The notes beneath the pieces are model-generated. The model ran no database searches and was not told the DNA's origin. It was given only the letters and a program-made list of their open reading frames with translations. Of a DNA stretch of 64,000 bases, positions 1-12,413 are shown piece by piece. Origin of the DNA: Epiperipatus broadwayi (lineage: Eukaryota > Onychophora > Udeonychophora > Euonychophora > Peripatidae); assembly GCA_028023455.1 (NCBI GenBank), contig JAQFVV010006197.1, positions 13,759,254 to 13,823,253 of the forward strand, given 5' to 3'. The position numbers were made by a program, and so were the translations under genes. The first letter of the stretch is position 1; each line of letters starts with the position of its first letter.

Positions 1-1150
1 GAAAATACTAATTCATACCCAGAAAAGGAATTGAATGAAGTGATGTCTGTAGAGTTCTTTGCAATTGTTTGGTAATTATTTATACATGTATTTTTAAAGC
101 ACAAATATGAACAATATAAAGCAGTAAAAATTACACTGGAAGTTAATTACAATAAGCAGAAATTAGTTACAATAAAAGAAAGCAGTCATAAAAAGCATGG
201 ACATTATTTAAGCAAAACAATTTATGATAGAATTGCAATGCATCTTTTAGAAAAATATGACATGGAAATAGATAGCAACTCAAGGATATCTATAATGGCT
301 GAGAAAGACTGAAGTTCACTGTTGACTAATTGCTATAAGATTTCACTAAAGAAACAACTATTAAATCTCTTGATGTGAAAGGACACATGTTGCAATTAGT
401 TCTCAAGTAGAAGTGATTGTAATATATTGTTGGAACATAATTTGCTTTTCATTATATGTAATAAAATAAAAAAAAATATTTCTATTACTGGTAGAGAATG
501 GTTTCAAGTGATAGAAATTTATGTTAGTATTACAAAAAAATTTCTTTGTCACAGTAAATCCAAAATAATTAAAGTTGAAGAGAAAATTCAGGGATTGGTT
601 GTTAGGGGAAAATTCATCCAATTGAAAAGTTTGAATGGGCCATGCCTGTAGTGGTAATAATCAAACCTTATAACCAGATCTGAACATATAGCAAATATAG
701 AATAACAGTCAATAAACGCTTAAGCAAGGGAGAATATTAATTGACAAATGTGAAAGAGGTAATAATGAATCTTCAAAAAAACATCATGGTTTATTAGACT
801 CAATCTTAACTCTTTCTTCCATCAGATACTAATTGTAAGCAGCCTTTTTGTTTTCCATATGGTTTGAAACTTGACTGCACTATTTTACTTATGTTCAATT
901 TCCTGATTTTTTATTAAGGAACTTAAATAATTTAGGAGTAAGTAATTTAACATAAGTGTGTAATAAATCATGGACTCAATATGTTTATGCAATCATTAGT
1001 ATAATATGTTCAATACATACAACATTTCACATCTTATTATTTTCAAAAAATTCACAATTCTATTTTCAATATCTAACTATAAGCTAATATTATTTCCATA
1101 CAAAGTTTCTTTACTCTATTCTCTAAACTATATATAAATTAATATTAATA
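1..1150. other. AT-rich noncoding DNA
   Basis: Only short reading frames of 60 to 75 codons, rich in Phe, Ile, Lys and Asn, occur here. They are what a roughly 75% AT sequence gives by chance. No motif, repeat partner or RNA gene was recognised. Confidence 0.6.
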
Positions 1151-1153
1151 CAT

Positions 1154-1276
1154 TGTACAGGCTTAAACCTGCATTTATATATGTAATATATGCAGGATTC
1201 AAACTCAGACTTTCACATGACCCACTACTTTCACAGCCATCTTATATTGCTGACCCACCTGATCACACACATGTTG
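1154..1276 (-). mobile_element. Truncated 3' part of a hammerhead-ribozyme element
   Basis: On the minus strand this matches the 3' half of the elements at 46888-47136 and 53594-54319. Shared blocks are the segment around ACATGTGTGTGATCA, the block AAAGTCTGAGTTTGAATCC, and the terminal hairpin formed by a CAGGT and an ACCTG-type arm. The ribozyme half is missing, so this is a decayed or truncated copy. The match was found by eye; the limits are approximate. Confidence 0.6.
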
Positions 1277-1289
1277 TAATTCCATGCTA

Positions 1290-2630
1290 TTTTTTACATT
1301 TGTCCACTTTCAGTTTATTAATTCCTGAGGTTTAGAAAATCATAATAAAGATTGAGATGACCTGTTTAGTTCCCCTGTTACTTTTTTTTCCAGGACTGAA
1401 TTCCCAAGAAAATATATCCCTCACAGAATTTTTCCACTGCTTCAAACTGCAGTTCTCACATGATCACAAAGATGCAGAAAAGAAATAGCTTTTAATCATC
1501 TTATTCTAACTTCTATAAATATAAAATCTGTATTAAATTCCTTTGTTACCTGAAGTATTTCCTCTGGATAATAATGGATATTTTATTTTGTAATCTTATT
1601 TTCCCATTCAATGTAATTATAGATAATTTTCAAACTTAATTTGCTTTCCTTTGCTTTGAATTCCCTGTAACTTTAATTTTCTAATTTTGTTTGCTAATAT
1701 CAATATTTTACTTTTATTTATTAAAAAAAAAAACCTCAAACTAGATGAAATAAATAATTCTTCAATTATAAAAAAGTGGAGTTCCCATTTAAAAAAAAGC
1801 AAAACAAATAAATGCTTTCTGCAGAGAAATAGGATTTATAAAGTGAACACATAGAAACTTATCTTCAAAAACCAAAAATTACCTAACTGAAAGTTAAAGA
1901 TTTTTTTTAATGTAAATTTTTTTGACCAAATTTCATATTTGAAATGAAACAAAATAAAACATTTTAAAGATGTATTTACAAATTTTATTAGAAGATTGAC
2001 AAAAATTATATCCTGATACTAATAACACAATTGACAAAGATATATTAAGATATTCATTGTTATATTTTGGATGCAATGAAAAGCAAAGATTAAAATCTAT
2101 ATGAAAAAGATGAGAAACGTTTTATCATTGTGTTCTCTATTTTTAAATTTAGTTTTTATTTCTGATATATACTGTAAGATATTTAATTAGAAATTGCTTA
2201 ACTCAAGTATTGATCAATTCAAATGTTGTAATTGTAAAAAGCAATTTGTTGCTGTATTTCTTATGCTAACAAAATTCTTTATAGTTTAAAAATGAAACAA
2301 AACCTTACAGATTTTTTGATTTTGGTAGTTTATTATATTTAATTACATTTTTAAAATTGCTTTGAATATAAACTGATTTTTTTAAATTATCTTTATAATT
2401 TATCAAAAAAGCAGAATTTTAGAAACTTATTTTTATCTATTTAATTTTAATTTATTTGATGGTTGAACATATATATTTGCTTATTTATCTCACCTCCCCA
2501 TTTCTTTTCTGTTTTGGTCAACTAGATGCTAACATTGTATTTATTTGAAATTGAAACATAGAAGTGTATAAAAACAAAATAGTTTTTAAAATGCTTTTTA
2601 TTAACTTAAAACTTCTGTTTATTTAAAATA
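1290..2630. other. AT-rich noncoding DNA
   Basis: Nothing recognised. There are long A and T runs and no frame with coding character. Confidence 0.6.
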
Positions 2631-2699
2631 GGTTCAATCTTGAAAACAATTTTTAACCAAATTCTTTCAAATGGATTTCTTCAAATTTTGTGCATGTGT

Positions 2700-4425
2700 T
2701 TGATTTCAATGCTAATGCAATATAACATTGCAATATTTTAGGTTTATGCAGCCAAATACTATTGGTAGGCCATATTTAAAAACCACACTCAAATCACGTT
2801 GGTATAGTTTTGAGTCATGCACAATAAACACAATATTTTTTAAGCAAATGTTTTTATTTAACTCTTCCATTTAAAAGACCAATGATTTCTTGGTCTGGAA
2901 GTCAAGAAATTGAATTTGCAATTTTCAGCCTCTACTGAGAGATTTTGTGAACCTTTTTTTTTTTTTCAAACTTTAAAATTCACATTTTTTTCCCCTAATA
3001 TTTTAATTTAAAAAAAATTCTGAAAATGTCAGGACAATCAAAAAAGCAGGAATTTCAAAGTACGGTAAGCAATACAATGATGAATGCTCATTGCATTCTT
3101 GTCAGCCTTGAACTTTGAGATAACTTTGCAATATAACTTCAAGAAAATATTACAAATGACTAAAAACTTAATTTTTTGGAAAGTTTATTATTTTTGCATA
3201 GTAATTGTGTGATAATTATTTATTTTCTATGGAAATTTCTAATTTTTAAATTAAAATATTATATTTTTCTGACTAATGGAACTATAACAATTATGGCCAC
3301 AGGAAATATGATCTTTCCAGAAAATATCACCACTAACAACCAGAAAGGAAAATATAGCAATATCATAAAAATTACTAAAAAAATATGTAAACTTTTAAAG
3401 CATATGTTGATAGATTTACTAGATATTAATAATTATTCATTCAGATTTTTAAAATCAACATCAATGAAAGAAAATTTTATTCATTTTGCAAATTCACTCT
3501 GCTCCTTCTGAAATTTGAATGACAAAATAGTGATTTGTTTTGATTAAAATCTAGTTTTTAAAATAATTCTGAAAATCAAATGTGATTTTTTAAAAAAAAT
3601 TATTTAATTTCTAAACAAAAAAATGAAGTCAAATTTATTATATTCTGATAAATAATAATAGTTTAATATTAAAATGAAAATTGAAAGCTCGTAGCAAGTG
3701 AAAACAAAGAAATTTGTCAGTGTAGGGAGGTTAATATAAAGAAGAAATTTTAGGAACATTTACAGTTAATTAAAATAGAAAAAAAAGGATGGAATCTTAA
3801 TTTTCTTTTAGATTGTTTATATAAAACTTGTTTTTTTTTAAAGTCACTTCCTTAATAAAAACCCAGATCTTGCAAATTGTTTTTAAACTACTTGTACTGG
3901 TCTTGCATTGGTGGTCGAGAGGTCAGCGTGACTGCCTTGCATTTGCAGGCAGTTGCCCTGGTTGTGGGTTCACATCCCGGCCGATGCTATGACACTTTAA
4001 AAAAAAACTACTTGTACTGAATGGACATTTTTTAGATTCACAACTTTTCTTTTTTTACATTTGAATAGGAATAACATTTTTATTTATGTGAAAAAAATGA
4101 AAATTTGGAAAAGGATTTTAAAAAACTGAAGTGATGCAATATAACAATGCAATATTTCAGAGTTTTCCAGCTTAATACTGTTGGCAGACTATTTCATATT
4201 GCAATGAAATTGGTTTGGTAAGTTTTTTGAATCGAGCACAATAGATGGTGCTATATTTTTTCAAAAAAAAAAATACATTTCCACTTAATTTGATGACTAT
4301 TGTACTAAAAAGAATTTATAGTTAAATAAAATAGAGAGAAAAAAAATGCAGGATGAAATCTTAATCTCTCTTGATTGTTTACCTAAAACTGGCTTTTTCA
4401 AATTGCGCTTTCAAAAACATAAAAA
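2700..4425 (+). repeat. Diverged direct repeats in X-Y-X-Y order
   Basis: Block X at about 2710-2860 (GCAATATAACATTGCAATAT, then a Gln-free stretch ending in a GAGCACAATA-like segment) is repeated at about 4133-4290. Block Y at about 3772-3880 (AAAATAGA, GGATGGAATCTTAAT, GATTGTTTA) is repeated at about 4320-4425. The order X, Y, X, Y suggests an old tandem duplication or two neighbouring copies of an unclassified repeat. A SINE (3900-4004) has inserted after the first Y block. The short reading frame at 3176-3511 lies between blocks and shows no recognisable domain. Confidence 0.45.
3900..4004 (+). mobile_element. tRNA-Gly-derived SINE, copy 1, with 15-bp TSD
   Basis: The tRNA-like part is 3905-3987, starting GCATTGG and ending CCGATGC, which pair as a 7-bp acceptor stem with one G-U pair. 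The acceptor, box A region (TGGTCGAGAGG) and the CCCGGCC-GATGC end resemble metazoan tRNA-Gly. A short TATGACACTT tail and an A run follow. Flanking copies of AAACTACTTGTACTG at 3885-3899 and 4005-4019 are a perfect 15-bp target-site duplication. Box B reads GGTTCACATCC. This copy has the longer anticodon-arm version, with a perfect ACTGCCT/AGGCAGT stem, as in copy 3. A short SINE made almost only of the tRNA head, mobilised by a LINE, is the best reading. Confidence 0.85.
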
Positions 4426-4624
4426 CCTTGGAAACAAAGAATGTGTAAATTTAATTTCAAATACCTAAAATATAGTAACATTGCTTATATTCTTATATAT
4501 TTATGATAAATGATTTTGAAAAATTGAAGTGATATAGGTTAGACTTGAATACTAAAAAAATAAAATCTAAAAAAGATATTTTCTAAAAAAAATACTTTTA
4601 TTTAATTTGAGGAGTAATGCTTTG

Positions 4625-4787
4625 GTTGTTATATGTAACTTTAAATAAAAGCATGGGAGCATCCCTAAATTAATTCAATCACTATTTTAATTAATTTATC
4701 ACAATTTTTTTTTACTTAATAGTGATTGAATTAATTAATTTATGGATGTCTCCATGCTTTTATTTAAAGTTAATATAACAATCAAAA
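4625..4787. mobile_element. MITE-like inverted repeat of about 160 bp
   Basis: The left arm (GTTATATGTAACTTTAAATA, then AAAGCATGG, then AATTCAATCACTAT) is found again in reverse complement up to about 4787 with a few mismatches. The arms cover nearly the whole length around a short AT loop near 4705. There is no ORF. The terminal bases are TTGGTTGTTAT on the left and the complement of TTGATTGTTAT on the right. The superfamily is unknown. Confidence 0.65.
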
Positions 4788-4799
4788 TTGTGGTTCAAG

Positions 4800-6300
4800 T
4801 AAAAAATATTTTTTTGTTTAAATAAAAGGTTTTTTTTCAATATATATATATATTATTTATAAGTTATTTCTCTTGATTTTTATTAAAAATACAAATTAAT
4901 TTTATATTTATAGTAATTATTAATTGATAATATCATCATTGTTTTCATATTGACATATAGTGATTATCATATTTTAAAATCATGTTATTTATTTTCTGAT
5001 ACTCTTTATTGTACATATTTAGTGATCTTTTGAGAAATATTATTACTTCCACAAAGAATATGATACATGATTTGTTTTTAAAGAGCACTTATAAAAAAAT
5101 CTTTGTTTTTTGAAAGATAATACATAGAGGGAAGAGGGAATAAATAAAAGTTGTCAGGAAGAAAAAGACATGAAAAAAAAAAAAAAAAATTAAAATAATC
5201 AACTAAATCTAATTCTTATAAAAGATATTTTAATTTTTTAAAAAATAGAGTTAATTATGACTTATATAATGATTTCACGAATAATTATAAAATGAATTTG
5301 CTTAATTTTGTTTCGAATTAAATATTTATTATGGGTATTTTTTATATATTGTTTGTCTTAAATGATATTTTACCTAGTGCTTATTTTTATTTCAGTAAGA
5401 GAAGGGTTAGTAAAATTTAATATTTGAAAGTTTATTAAATTTTAATATGATATTCTTGTTATCTGTTTGGTTTGTTTTAAATTTGAAAAATAAAATATCC
5501 TTTTATTATTAAATGAAATTTAAGTTGTAAATAAACAGAATCAGTATTGCTTGAACTGGAAAAGAAACAAGTAAAAATAAAATAGCCTGAATTAGCCCTC
5601 TCATTATAAGGTAACAGACAGGGTTCTAATGATTCATACAATTCTTTATAATGTCTTCCTGGCATGTGCCTAACCACTTGTTTTCCTAATTATGGCTGTC
5701 AATTTTCGTCAAGACATTTTTTGACAACTAGCAATTTTAACAAAGTTGATTCATAATTTATAACTATTCATTTTTCTTTTTTTTAAAAAAAAAAAAAAAA
5801 AACAGATATATTTTTATTATTGTGTTATTCATTTCTTTTCAGAAATTAAGATAAAATTTTTATTGTCAAATTATATATATATTTAAAATGAAATATATCG
5901 AATGAACTGTTTTTCATTTTTTTGTTATTATTCTTGCCCCCACTTCCACCATCCCATTCTTCTCAGAGTTGCTATTATATGAACAATCAGCAGATAACTA
6001 CTTTAGTATCTTCAATGGTTTTCTTCATAGATTTTTTTTCCTTCTAATTTATATAAAAAAAGCTGTTCTGCGTTTTCCAATTTACTATCAAAATTCACTT
6101 CTTAATTACTTAAAATGTTGGATGTTGGAATCATTTCATATTCTTTTGAATTTATATGTTTAAAAATAATTTTAAAATTCTTTTTTCTTTTCTTTTTTTA
6201 ACAAAACCCCTGACAACTTTTTAAACTTTCTAAATATTATATTTTTTGGATTGTGAATTAAACAATGAGTTCGGTTGTCTATAGATGTATGATTCGTTCA
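4800..6300. other. AT-rich noncoding DNA
   Basis: Nothing recognised beyond homopolymer and TA runs, for example poly-A near 5175-5190 and 5785-5805. A 66-codon minus-strand frame at 5477-5677 is less AT-biased at its start but has no recognisable motif. Confidence 0.55.
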
Positions 6301-6305
6301 CAGTG

Positions 6306-7630
6306 AATAGTTGTATTTATTATAATAGTAACTTACAAGTTATTATTATTAGTCTAGCATGTTTTATCTCTTGTGAAATTATTTATAAATATAAATTTTT
6401 ATTTGACTATTTTATTATGTAACATATATGTACTATTTATATATACATTTAAGTTTTAAATAAAATATACCTTAAGCTTTTGAGTAAAATGCCAGATTTG
6501 AAGTTAAGAATAAATACTTATATTTTTTTTTTTTTATTTTATTATTAAATCTTAATGTCAGTGGAACAATTGATAGTTGAATTAAACATGAACTTATATA
6601 ACACACGAGCAGATTCGTTCGTGCTCTGGAAAATAAAAAAAAAAAACGAAAGAAAAAGAAAACTTTTTCTCTTTAAAAATAGCATTTTTCTTTTATCAAT
6701 ACTACTATTTAGCGATTGGAATTTAAGTATTAACTTTTTCAAATTAAAATAATTTGTGGATTCAAAGTCTGCAAGGAAAATATATTTAATTTTCTACTTA
6801 ATCTTAAAGGAATAGCAATATAAAGGAAAAGAACGTCTATTTAAGTTTTGAAACTACGTTGTTTTAACTCTTTCATTATTCTTCGGATATATATAAATTT
6901 AAGATAATTATATATATTAAGGATAAAACAATGTGCACTGAGTAGTACACTCATTATATCGTAAAAGGTTTCGAAACCAACCTTGCATGCTATTTTAAAA
7001 TATTTTGACATATTGAATATATAGAACGTCTAGTGATAATAGAGAAATGAAGATTAAGAACATCTACATTCGAAGAATATTTATTTTATTTCACATTAAT
7101 CCGGTCATTGGATGTTATTAACAGTTTATCGTTTAAGGATAAATGGAATCATCATTGTACAAATGGATTAGTGATATGCTTCGTAAGAGATCTTCATTGG
7201 GATGATGAACTATAGACTTCAATATCTACTCTCAACTCTCTTATAAATAAGTTTCCTTATTATTTATTTATATATATTATAATAATGCTTATTATTTTAA
7301 TACGTTTATTATTATTATTATTATCTTTATTTCAAATTTGGCATCGCATCATATATATCTTAAAAGGAAAATTATATTTATTATTAAATATAATTAATTG
7401 AAAGCTTAACATAATTCATTAAATTAGATGAGGGATATAAAAAAATAGTTATTATTTGACAGATATCTTAAACAGGATTGTATTGTGTTTACTACGTAAT
7501 ATTGTAAACGTTTAATGTATTTTTATTTATTAAAAATACATATAATATATAAGTTATACAATGGCAAATAATACTTATATATGGGTAATTGTGAAGCATA
7601 TAAATAAGAACGATAAATAAATTAATAAGG
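6306..7630 (+). repeat. Third, partial copy of the palindrome arm (block A)
   Basis: About 1.3 kb that is nearly identical, in the same orientation, to 10190-11560 in the right arm of the large palindrome, and inverted relative to 8463-9770. A 48-bp segment of the right arm (10204-10251) is missing near 6319. The copy stops abruptly after AATTAATAAG at 7630. Seven unrelated bases follow (7631-7637), then the palindrome end. The antisense 65-codon frame seen in each copy (6545-6742, 10476-10673) drifts in frame and composition between copies and is not considered coding. Confidence 0.85.
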
Positions 7631-7637
7631 GCGCCAG

Positions 7638-7840
7638 ATATAACGGGATAGCCTATTTGATAGCCTTAGTTGAGGCATCAAATATAACGGAACGGCATTT
7701 AATCATCCCAGTTGATGTATTAATTGTAATATAATCAATTATATTTAATATTTAGAAATCATTAGTTAGGTTCGCCAAATATAACAGAATGGATTATATT
7801 TAAAATCTAAGTTGGTCTTGTTAAATATAAAGAGATGATT
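7638..7840 (+). repeat. Iterated ATATAAC motif at the palindrome end
   Basis: Four related words follow the outer end: ATATAACGGGATAGCC (7638), ATATAACGGAACGGC (7682), ATATAACAGAATGG (7779) and ATATAAAGAGATG (7825). They lie 44, 97 and 46 bp apart. A hairpin (TATTTGAT-GCC paired with GGC-ATCAAATA) lies between the first two. The same set is mirrored at the right end (about 12190-12395). Subterminal repeats like these often serve as transposase sites in DNA transposons, but no transposase is present here. Confidence 0.5.
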
Positions 7841-9108
7841 AAATTCCTTAGAAAGAGGATACGCATTTCACTACAATCGGACTTTGGGTCTTCAAGTAGA
7901 ATGCTAGAAATGAATCGATGAAATACCAAGTCCATGATTATATATACTTCTATTATGCTAGCTCATTAATCTTTAAATAAGTTTAAATACAATTTAGACC
8001 AGGACATCCATCTTTCATCCCTCTTTCAGTCACCATTATGCCACGATATTTAAACTCACGGAGAATTTGCAATCAGCTCTTTTCAGGAATAATTTCAAAA
8101 ACAAGTTATTTCATATGCCTCTATATAAGCATTAATTATAACTATTATTCATATGACACTTATAATACTAGCATATATATAATATAATTCAATAATGATT
8201 AGACAAAGAGATCACGTTAACAAATCAATATTTAATAAACAATAAAAAATATAATAGAATAGATAATAAAATATTAATAAATAAATACGGATGAATTTTA
8301 TCATTTTAAAAGAATATTAATAAATGATATTTTTTTATTTAATACCCTACGATAAAACTCAATACTATAATAAACTTTCAAAAATTAAAGAAAATAGCTT
8401 AAATTAACAGATATATAAAAACAATATCTGGGTTCAAAAATTAATAATTTATGTAACTTATTAATTTATTTACCGTTCTTATTTATATGCTTCACAATTA
8501 CCCATATATAAGTATTATTTGCCATTGTATAACTTATATATTATATGTATTTTTAATAAATAAAAATACATTAAACGTTTACAATATTACGTAGTAAACA
8601 CAATACAATCCTGTTTAAGATATCTGTCAAATAATAACTATTTTTTATATCCCTCATCTAATTTAATGAATTATGTTAAGCTTTCAATTAATTATATTTA
8701 ATAATAAATATAATTTTCCTTTTAAGATATATATGATGCGATGCCAAATTTGAAATAAAGATAATAATAATAATAATAAACATATTAAAATAATATAAGC
8801 ATTATTATAATATATGTAAATAAATAATAAAGGAAACTTAGTTATAAGAGAGTTGAGAGTAGATATTGAAGTCTATAGTTCATCATCCCAATGAAGATCT
8901 CTTACTGAAGCATATCACCAATCCATTTGTACAATGATGATTCCATTTATCCTTAAACACATAAACTGTTTATATCATCCAATGACCGGATTAATGTGAA
9001 ATAAAATAAATATTCTTCGAATGTAGATGTTCTTAATCTTCATTTCTCTATTATCACTAGACGTTCTATATATTCAATATTTCAAAATATTTTAAAATAG
9101 CATGCAAG

Positions 9109-9137
9109 AGTTCGGAAGAGCACACGTCTTCCGATCT
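9109..9137. other. Illumina adapter sequence embedded in the assembly
   Basis: Bases 9109-9129 match the start of the TruSeq adapter (AGATCGGAAGAGC followed by ACACGTCT) at 20 of 21 positions. They run straight into CTTCCGATCT, the end of the complementary adapter (9128-9137). The equivalent places in the other copies (6956-6981 and 10887-10912) hold 26 native bases containing the palindrome GGTTTCGAAACC instead. The flanks CATGCAAG and AATGAGTGTACTAC are conserved. This is contamination, not biology. Confidence 0.93.
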
Positions 9138-12100
9138 AATGAGTGTACTACTCAGTGCACATTGTTTTATCCTTAATATATATAATTATCTTAAATTTAT
9201 ATATATCCGAAGAATAATGGAAGAGTTAAAACAACGTAGTTTCAAAACTTAAACAGACGTTCTTTTCCTTTATATTGCTATTCCTTTAAGATTAAGTAGA
9301 AAATTAAATATATTTTTCCTTGCAGACTTTGAATCCACAAATTATTTTAATTTGAAAAAGTTAATATTTAAATTCCAATCGCTAAATAGTAGTATTGATA
9401 GAAGAAAAATGCTATTTTTAAAAAGAAAAGATTTTCTTTTTCTTTTGTTTTTATTTTTTTATTTTTCCGAGCACGAACGAATCTGCTCGTGTGTTATATA
9501 AGTTCATGTTTAATTCAACTATCAATTGTTCCACTGACATTAAGATTTAATAATAAAATAAAAAAAATATATAAGTATTTATTCTTAACTTCAAATCTGG
9601 CATTTTACTCAAAAGCTTAAGGTATATATTATTTAAAACTTAAATGTATATATAAATAGTACATATATGTTACATAATAAAATAGTCAAATAAAAATTTA
9701 TATTTATAAATAATTTCAAAAGAGATAAAACACGCTAGACTAATAATAACAACTGTAAGTTACTATTATATTTCCCCTTCCCTTGGGAAATTTAAAATTT
9801 TAATTTAAGTTAAAATTTTAAACACTTACAACTATTTTAGTATATTCTTATAGTTTAATTGCATTTATAGTTGGATTTTATGAAGGGTTGCATTTTTTTT
9901 TTAACTGTTATATCTTCCTAATACTTGGGCTATTTTATTTTTGTGATAATGATCAAAAATAAAAAAAAAAATTAAGGACTTTGATGGGTTAATATATATA
10001 TATTTTTTTTTTTTTAAAAAAAAAAAAAAATAAAAAAATATTAACCCATCAAAGTCCTTAATTTTTATTTTTGATCATTATCACAAAAATAAAATAGCCC
10101 AAGTATTAGGAAGATATAACAGTTAAAAAAAAATGCAACCCTTCATAAAATCCAACTATAAATGCGATTAAACTATAAGAATATACTAAAATAGTTGTGT
10201 TTAAAATTTTAACTTAAATTAAAATTTTAAATTTCCTAAGGGAAGGGAAAATATAATAGTAACTTACAAGTTATTATTATTAGTCTAGCATGTTTTATCT
10301 CTTGTGAAATTATTTATAAATATAAATTTTTATTTGACTATTTTATTATGTAACATATATGTACTATTTATATATACATTTAAGTTTTAAATAAAATATA
10401 CCTTAAGCTTTTGAGTAAAATGCCAGATTTGAAGTTAAGAATAAATACTTATATTTTTTTTTTTTTATTTTATTATTAAATCTTAATGTCAGTGGAACAA
10501 TTGATAGTTGAATTAAACATGAACTTATATAACACACGAGCAGATTCGTTCGTGCTCTGAAAAATAAAGAAAACAACGAAAGAAAAAGAAAATTTTTTCT
10601 CTTTAAAAATAGCATTTTTCTTTTTATCAATACTACTATTTAGCGATTGGAATTTAAGTATTAACTTTTTCAAATTAAAATAATTTGTGGATTCAAAGTC
10701 TGCAAGGAAAATATATTTAATTTTCTACTTAATCTTAAAGGAATAGCAATATAAAGGAAAAGAACGTCTATTTAAGTTTTGAAACTACGTTGTTTTAACT
10801 CTTTCATTATTCTTCGGATATATATAAATTTAAGATAATTATATATATTAAGGATAAAACAATGTGCATTGAGTAGTACACTCATTATATCGTAAAAGGT
10901 TTCGAAACCAACCTTGCATGCTATTTTAAAATATTTTGACATATTGAATATATAGAACGTCTAGTGATAATAGAGAAATGAAGATTAAGAACATCTACAT
11001 TCGAAGAATATTTATTTTATTTCACATTAATCCGGTCATTGGATGTTATTAACAGTTTATCGTTTAAGGATAAATGGAATCATCATTGTACAAATGGATT
11101 AGTGATATGCTTCGTAAGAGATCTTCATTGGGATGATGAACTATAGACTTCAATATCTACTCTCAACTCTCTTATAAATAAGTTTCCTTATTATTTATTT
11201 ATATATATTATAATAATGCTTATTATTTTAATATGTTTATTATTATTATTATTATCTTTATTTCAAATTTGGCATCGCATCATATATATCTTAAAAGGAA
11301 AATTATATTTATTATTAAATATAATTAATTGAAAGCTTAACATAATTCATTAAATTAGATGAGGGATATAAAAAAATAGTTATTATTTGACAGATATCTT
11401 AAACAGGATTGTATTGTGTTTACTACGTAATATTGTAAACGTTTAATGTATTTTTATTTATTAAAAATACATATAATATATAAGTTATACAATGGCAAAT
11501 AATACTTATATATGGGTAATTGTGAAGCATATAAATAAGAACGATAAATAAATTAATAAGTTACATAAATTATTAATTTTTGAACCCAGATATTGTTTTT
11601 ATATATCTGTTAATTTAAGCTATTTTCTTTAATTTTTGAAAGTTTATTATAGTATTGAGTTTTATCATAGGGTATTAAATAAAAAAATATCATTTATTAA
11701 TATTCTTTTAAAATGATAAAATTCATCAGTATTTATTTATTAATATTTTATTATCTATTCTATTATATTTTTTATTGTTTATTAAATATTGATTTGTTAA
11801 CGTGATCTCTTTGTCTAATCATTATTGAATTATATTATATATATGCTAGTATTATAAATGTCATATGAATAATAGTTATAATTAATGCTTATATAGAGGC
11901 ATATGAAATAACTTGTTTTTTGAAATTATTCCTGAAAAGAGCTGATTGCAAATTCTCCGTGAGTTTGAATATCGTGGCATAATGGTGACTGAAAGAGGGA
12001 TGAAAGACGGATGACCTGGTCTAAATTGTATTTAAACTTATTTAAAGATTAATGAGCTAGCATAATAGAGGTATATATAATCATGGACTTGGTATTTCAT

Positions 12101-12413
12101 CGATTCATTTCTAGCATTCTACTTGAAGACCCAAAGTCTGATTGTAGTGAAATGCGTATCCTCTTTCTAAGGAATTTAATCATCTCTTTATATTTAACAA
12201 GATCAACTTAGATTTTAAATATAATCCATTCTGTTATATTTGGCGAACCTAACTATGAAGCATTAAGTTGATGATTTCTAAACATTTAATATAATTGATT
12301 ATATTACAATTAATACATCAACTGGGATGATTAAATGCTGTTCCGTTATATTTGATGCCTCAACTAAGGCTATCAAATAGGCTGTCCCGTTATATTATAT
12401 ATTGGACTATTTT

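Larger units (their letters stand above)
7638..12395. repeat. Giant near-perfect palindrome, about 2.38 kb per arm
   Basis: The left arm 7638-10016 and right arm 10017-12395 are reverse complements with few substitutions. The outermost pair is ATATAACGGGATAGCC (7638-7653) against the complement of ATATAACGGGACAGCC (12380-12395). The innermost unique pair is GGACTTTGATGGGTTAA (9976-9992) against its complement (10041-10057). Both pairs give the same centre, 10016.5, within a T-run/A-run. Differences include scattered substitutions, one indel of about 15 bp (near 7763 against 12255-12270) and an adapter-like replacement at 9109-9137. No convincing ORF lies in either arm. It could be a foldback-type transposable element, an inverted duplication, or partly an assembly artefact. 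Confidence 0.85.

Noticed and set aside
3176-3511. 111-codon plus-strand frame
   Set aside because: Its first codon is not ATG, the composition is Phe/Ile/Lys/Asn-rich as expected from AT bias, and no domain is visible.
6545-6742. 65-codon minus-strand frame conserved in palindrome copies
   Set aside because: It is conserved only because the DNA is duplicated. Copies differ by frame-shifting A-run changes, and the overlapping plus frame is equally long.
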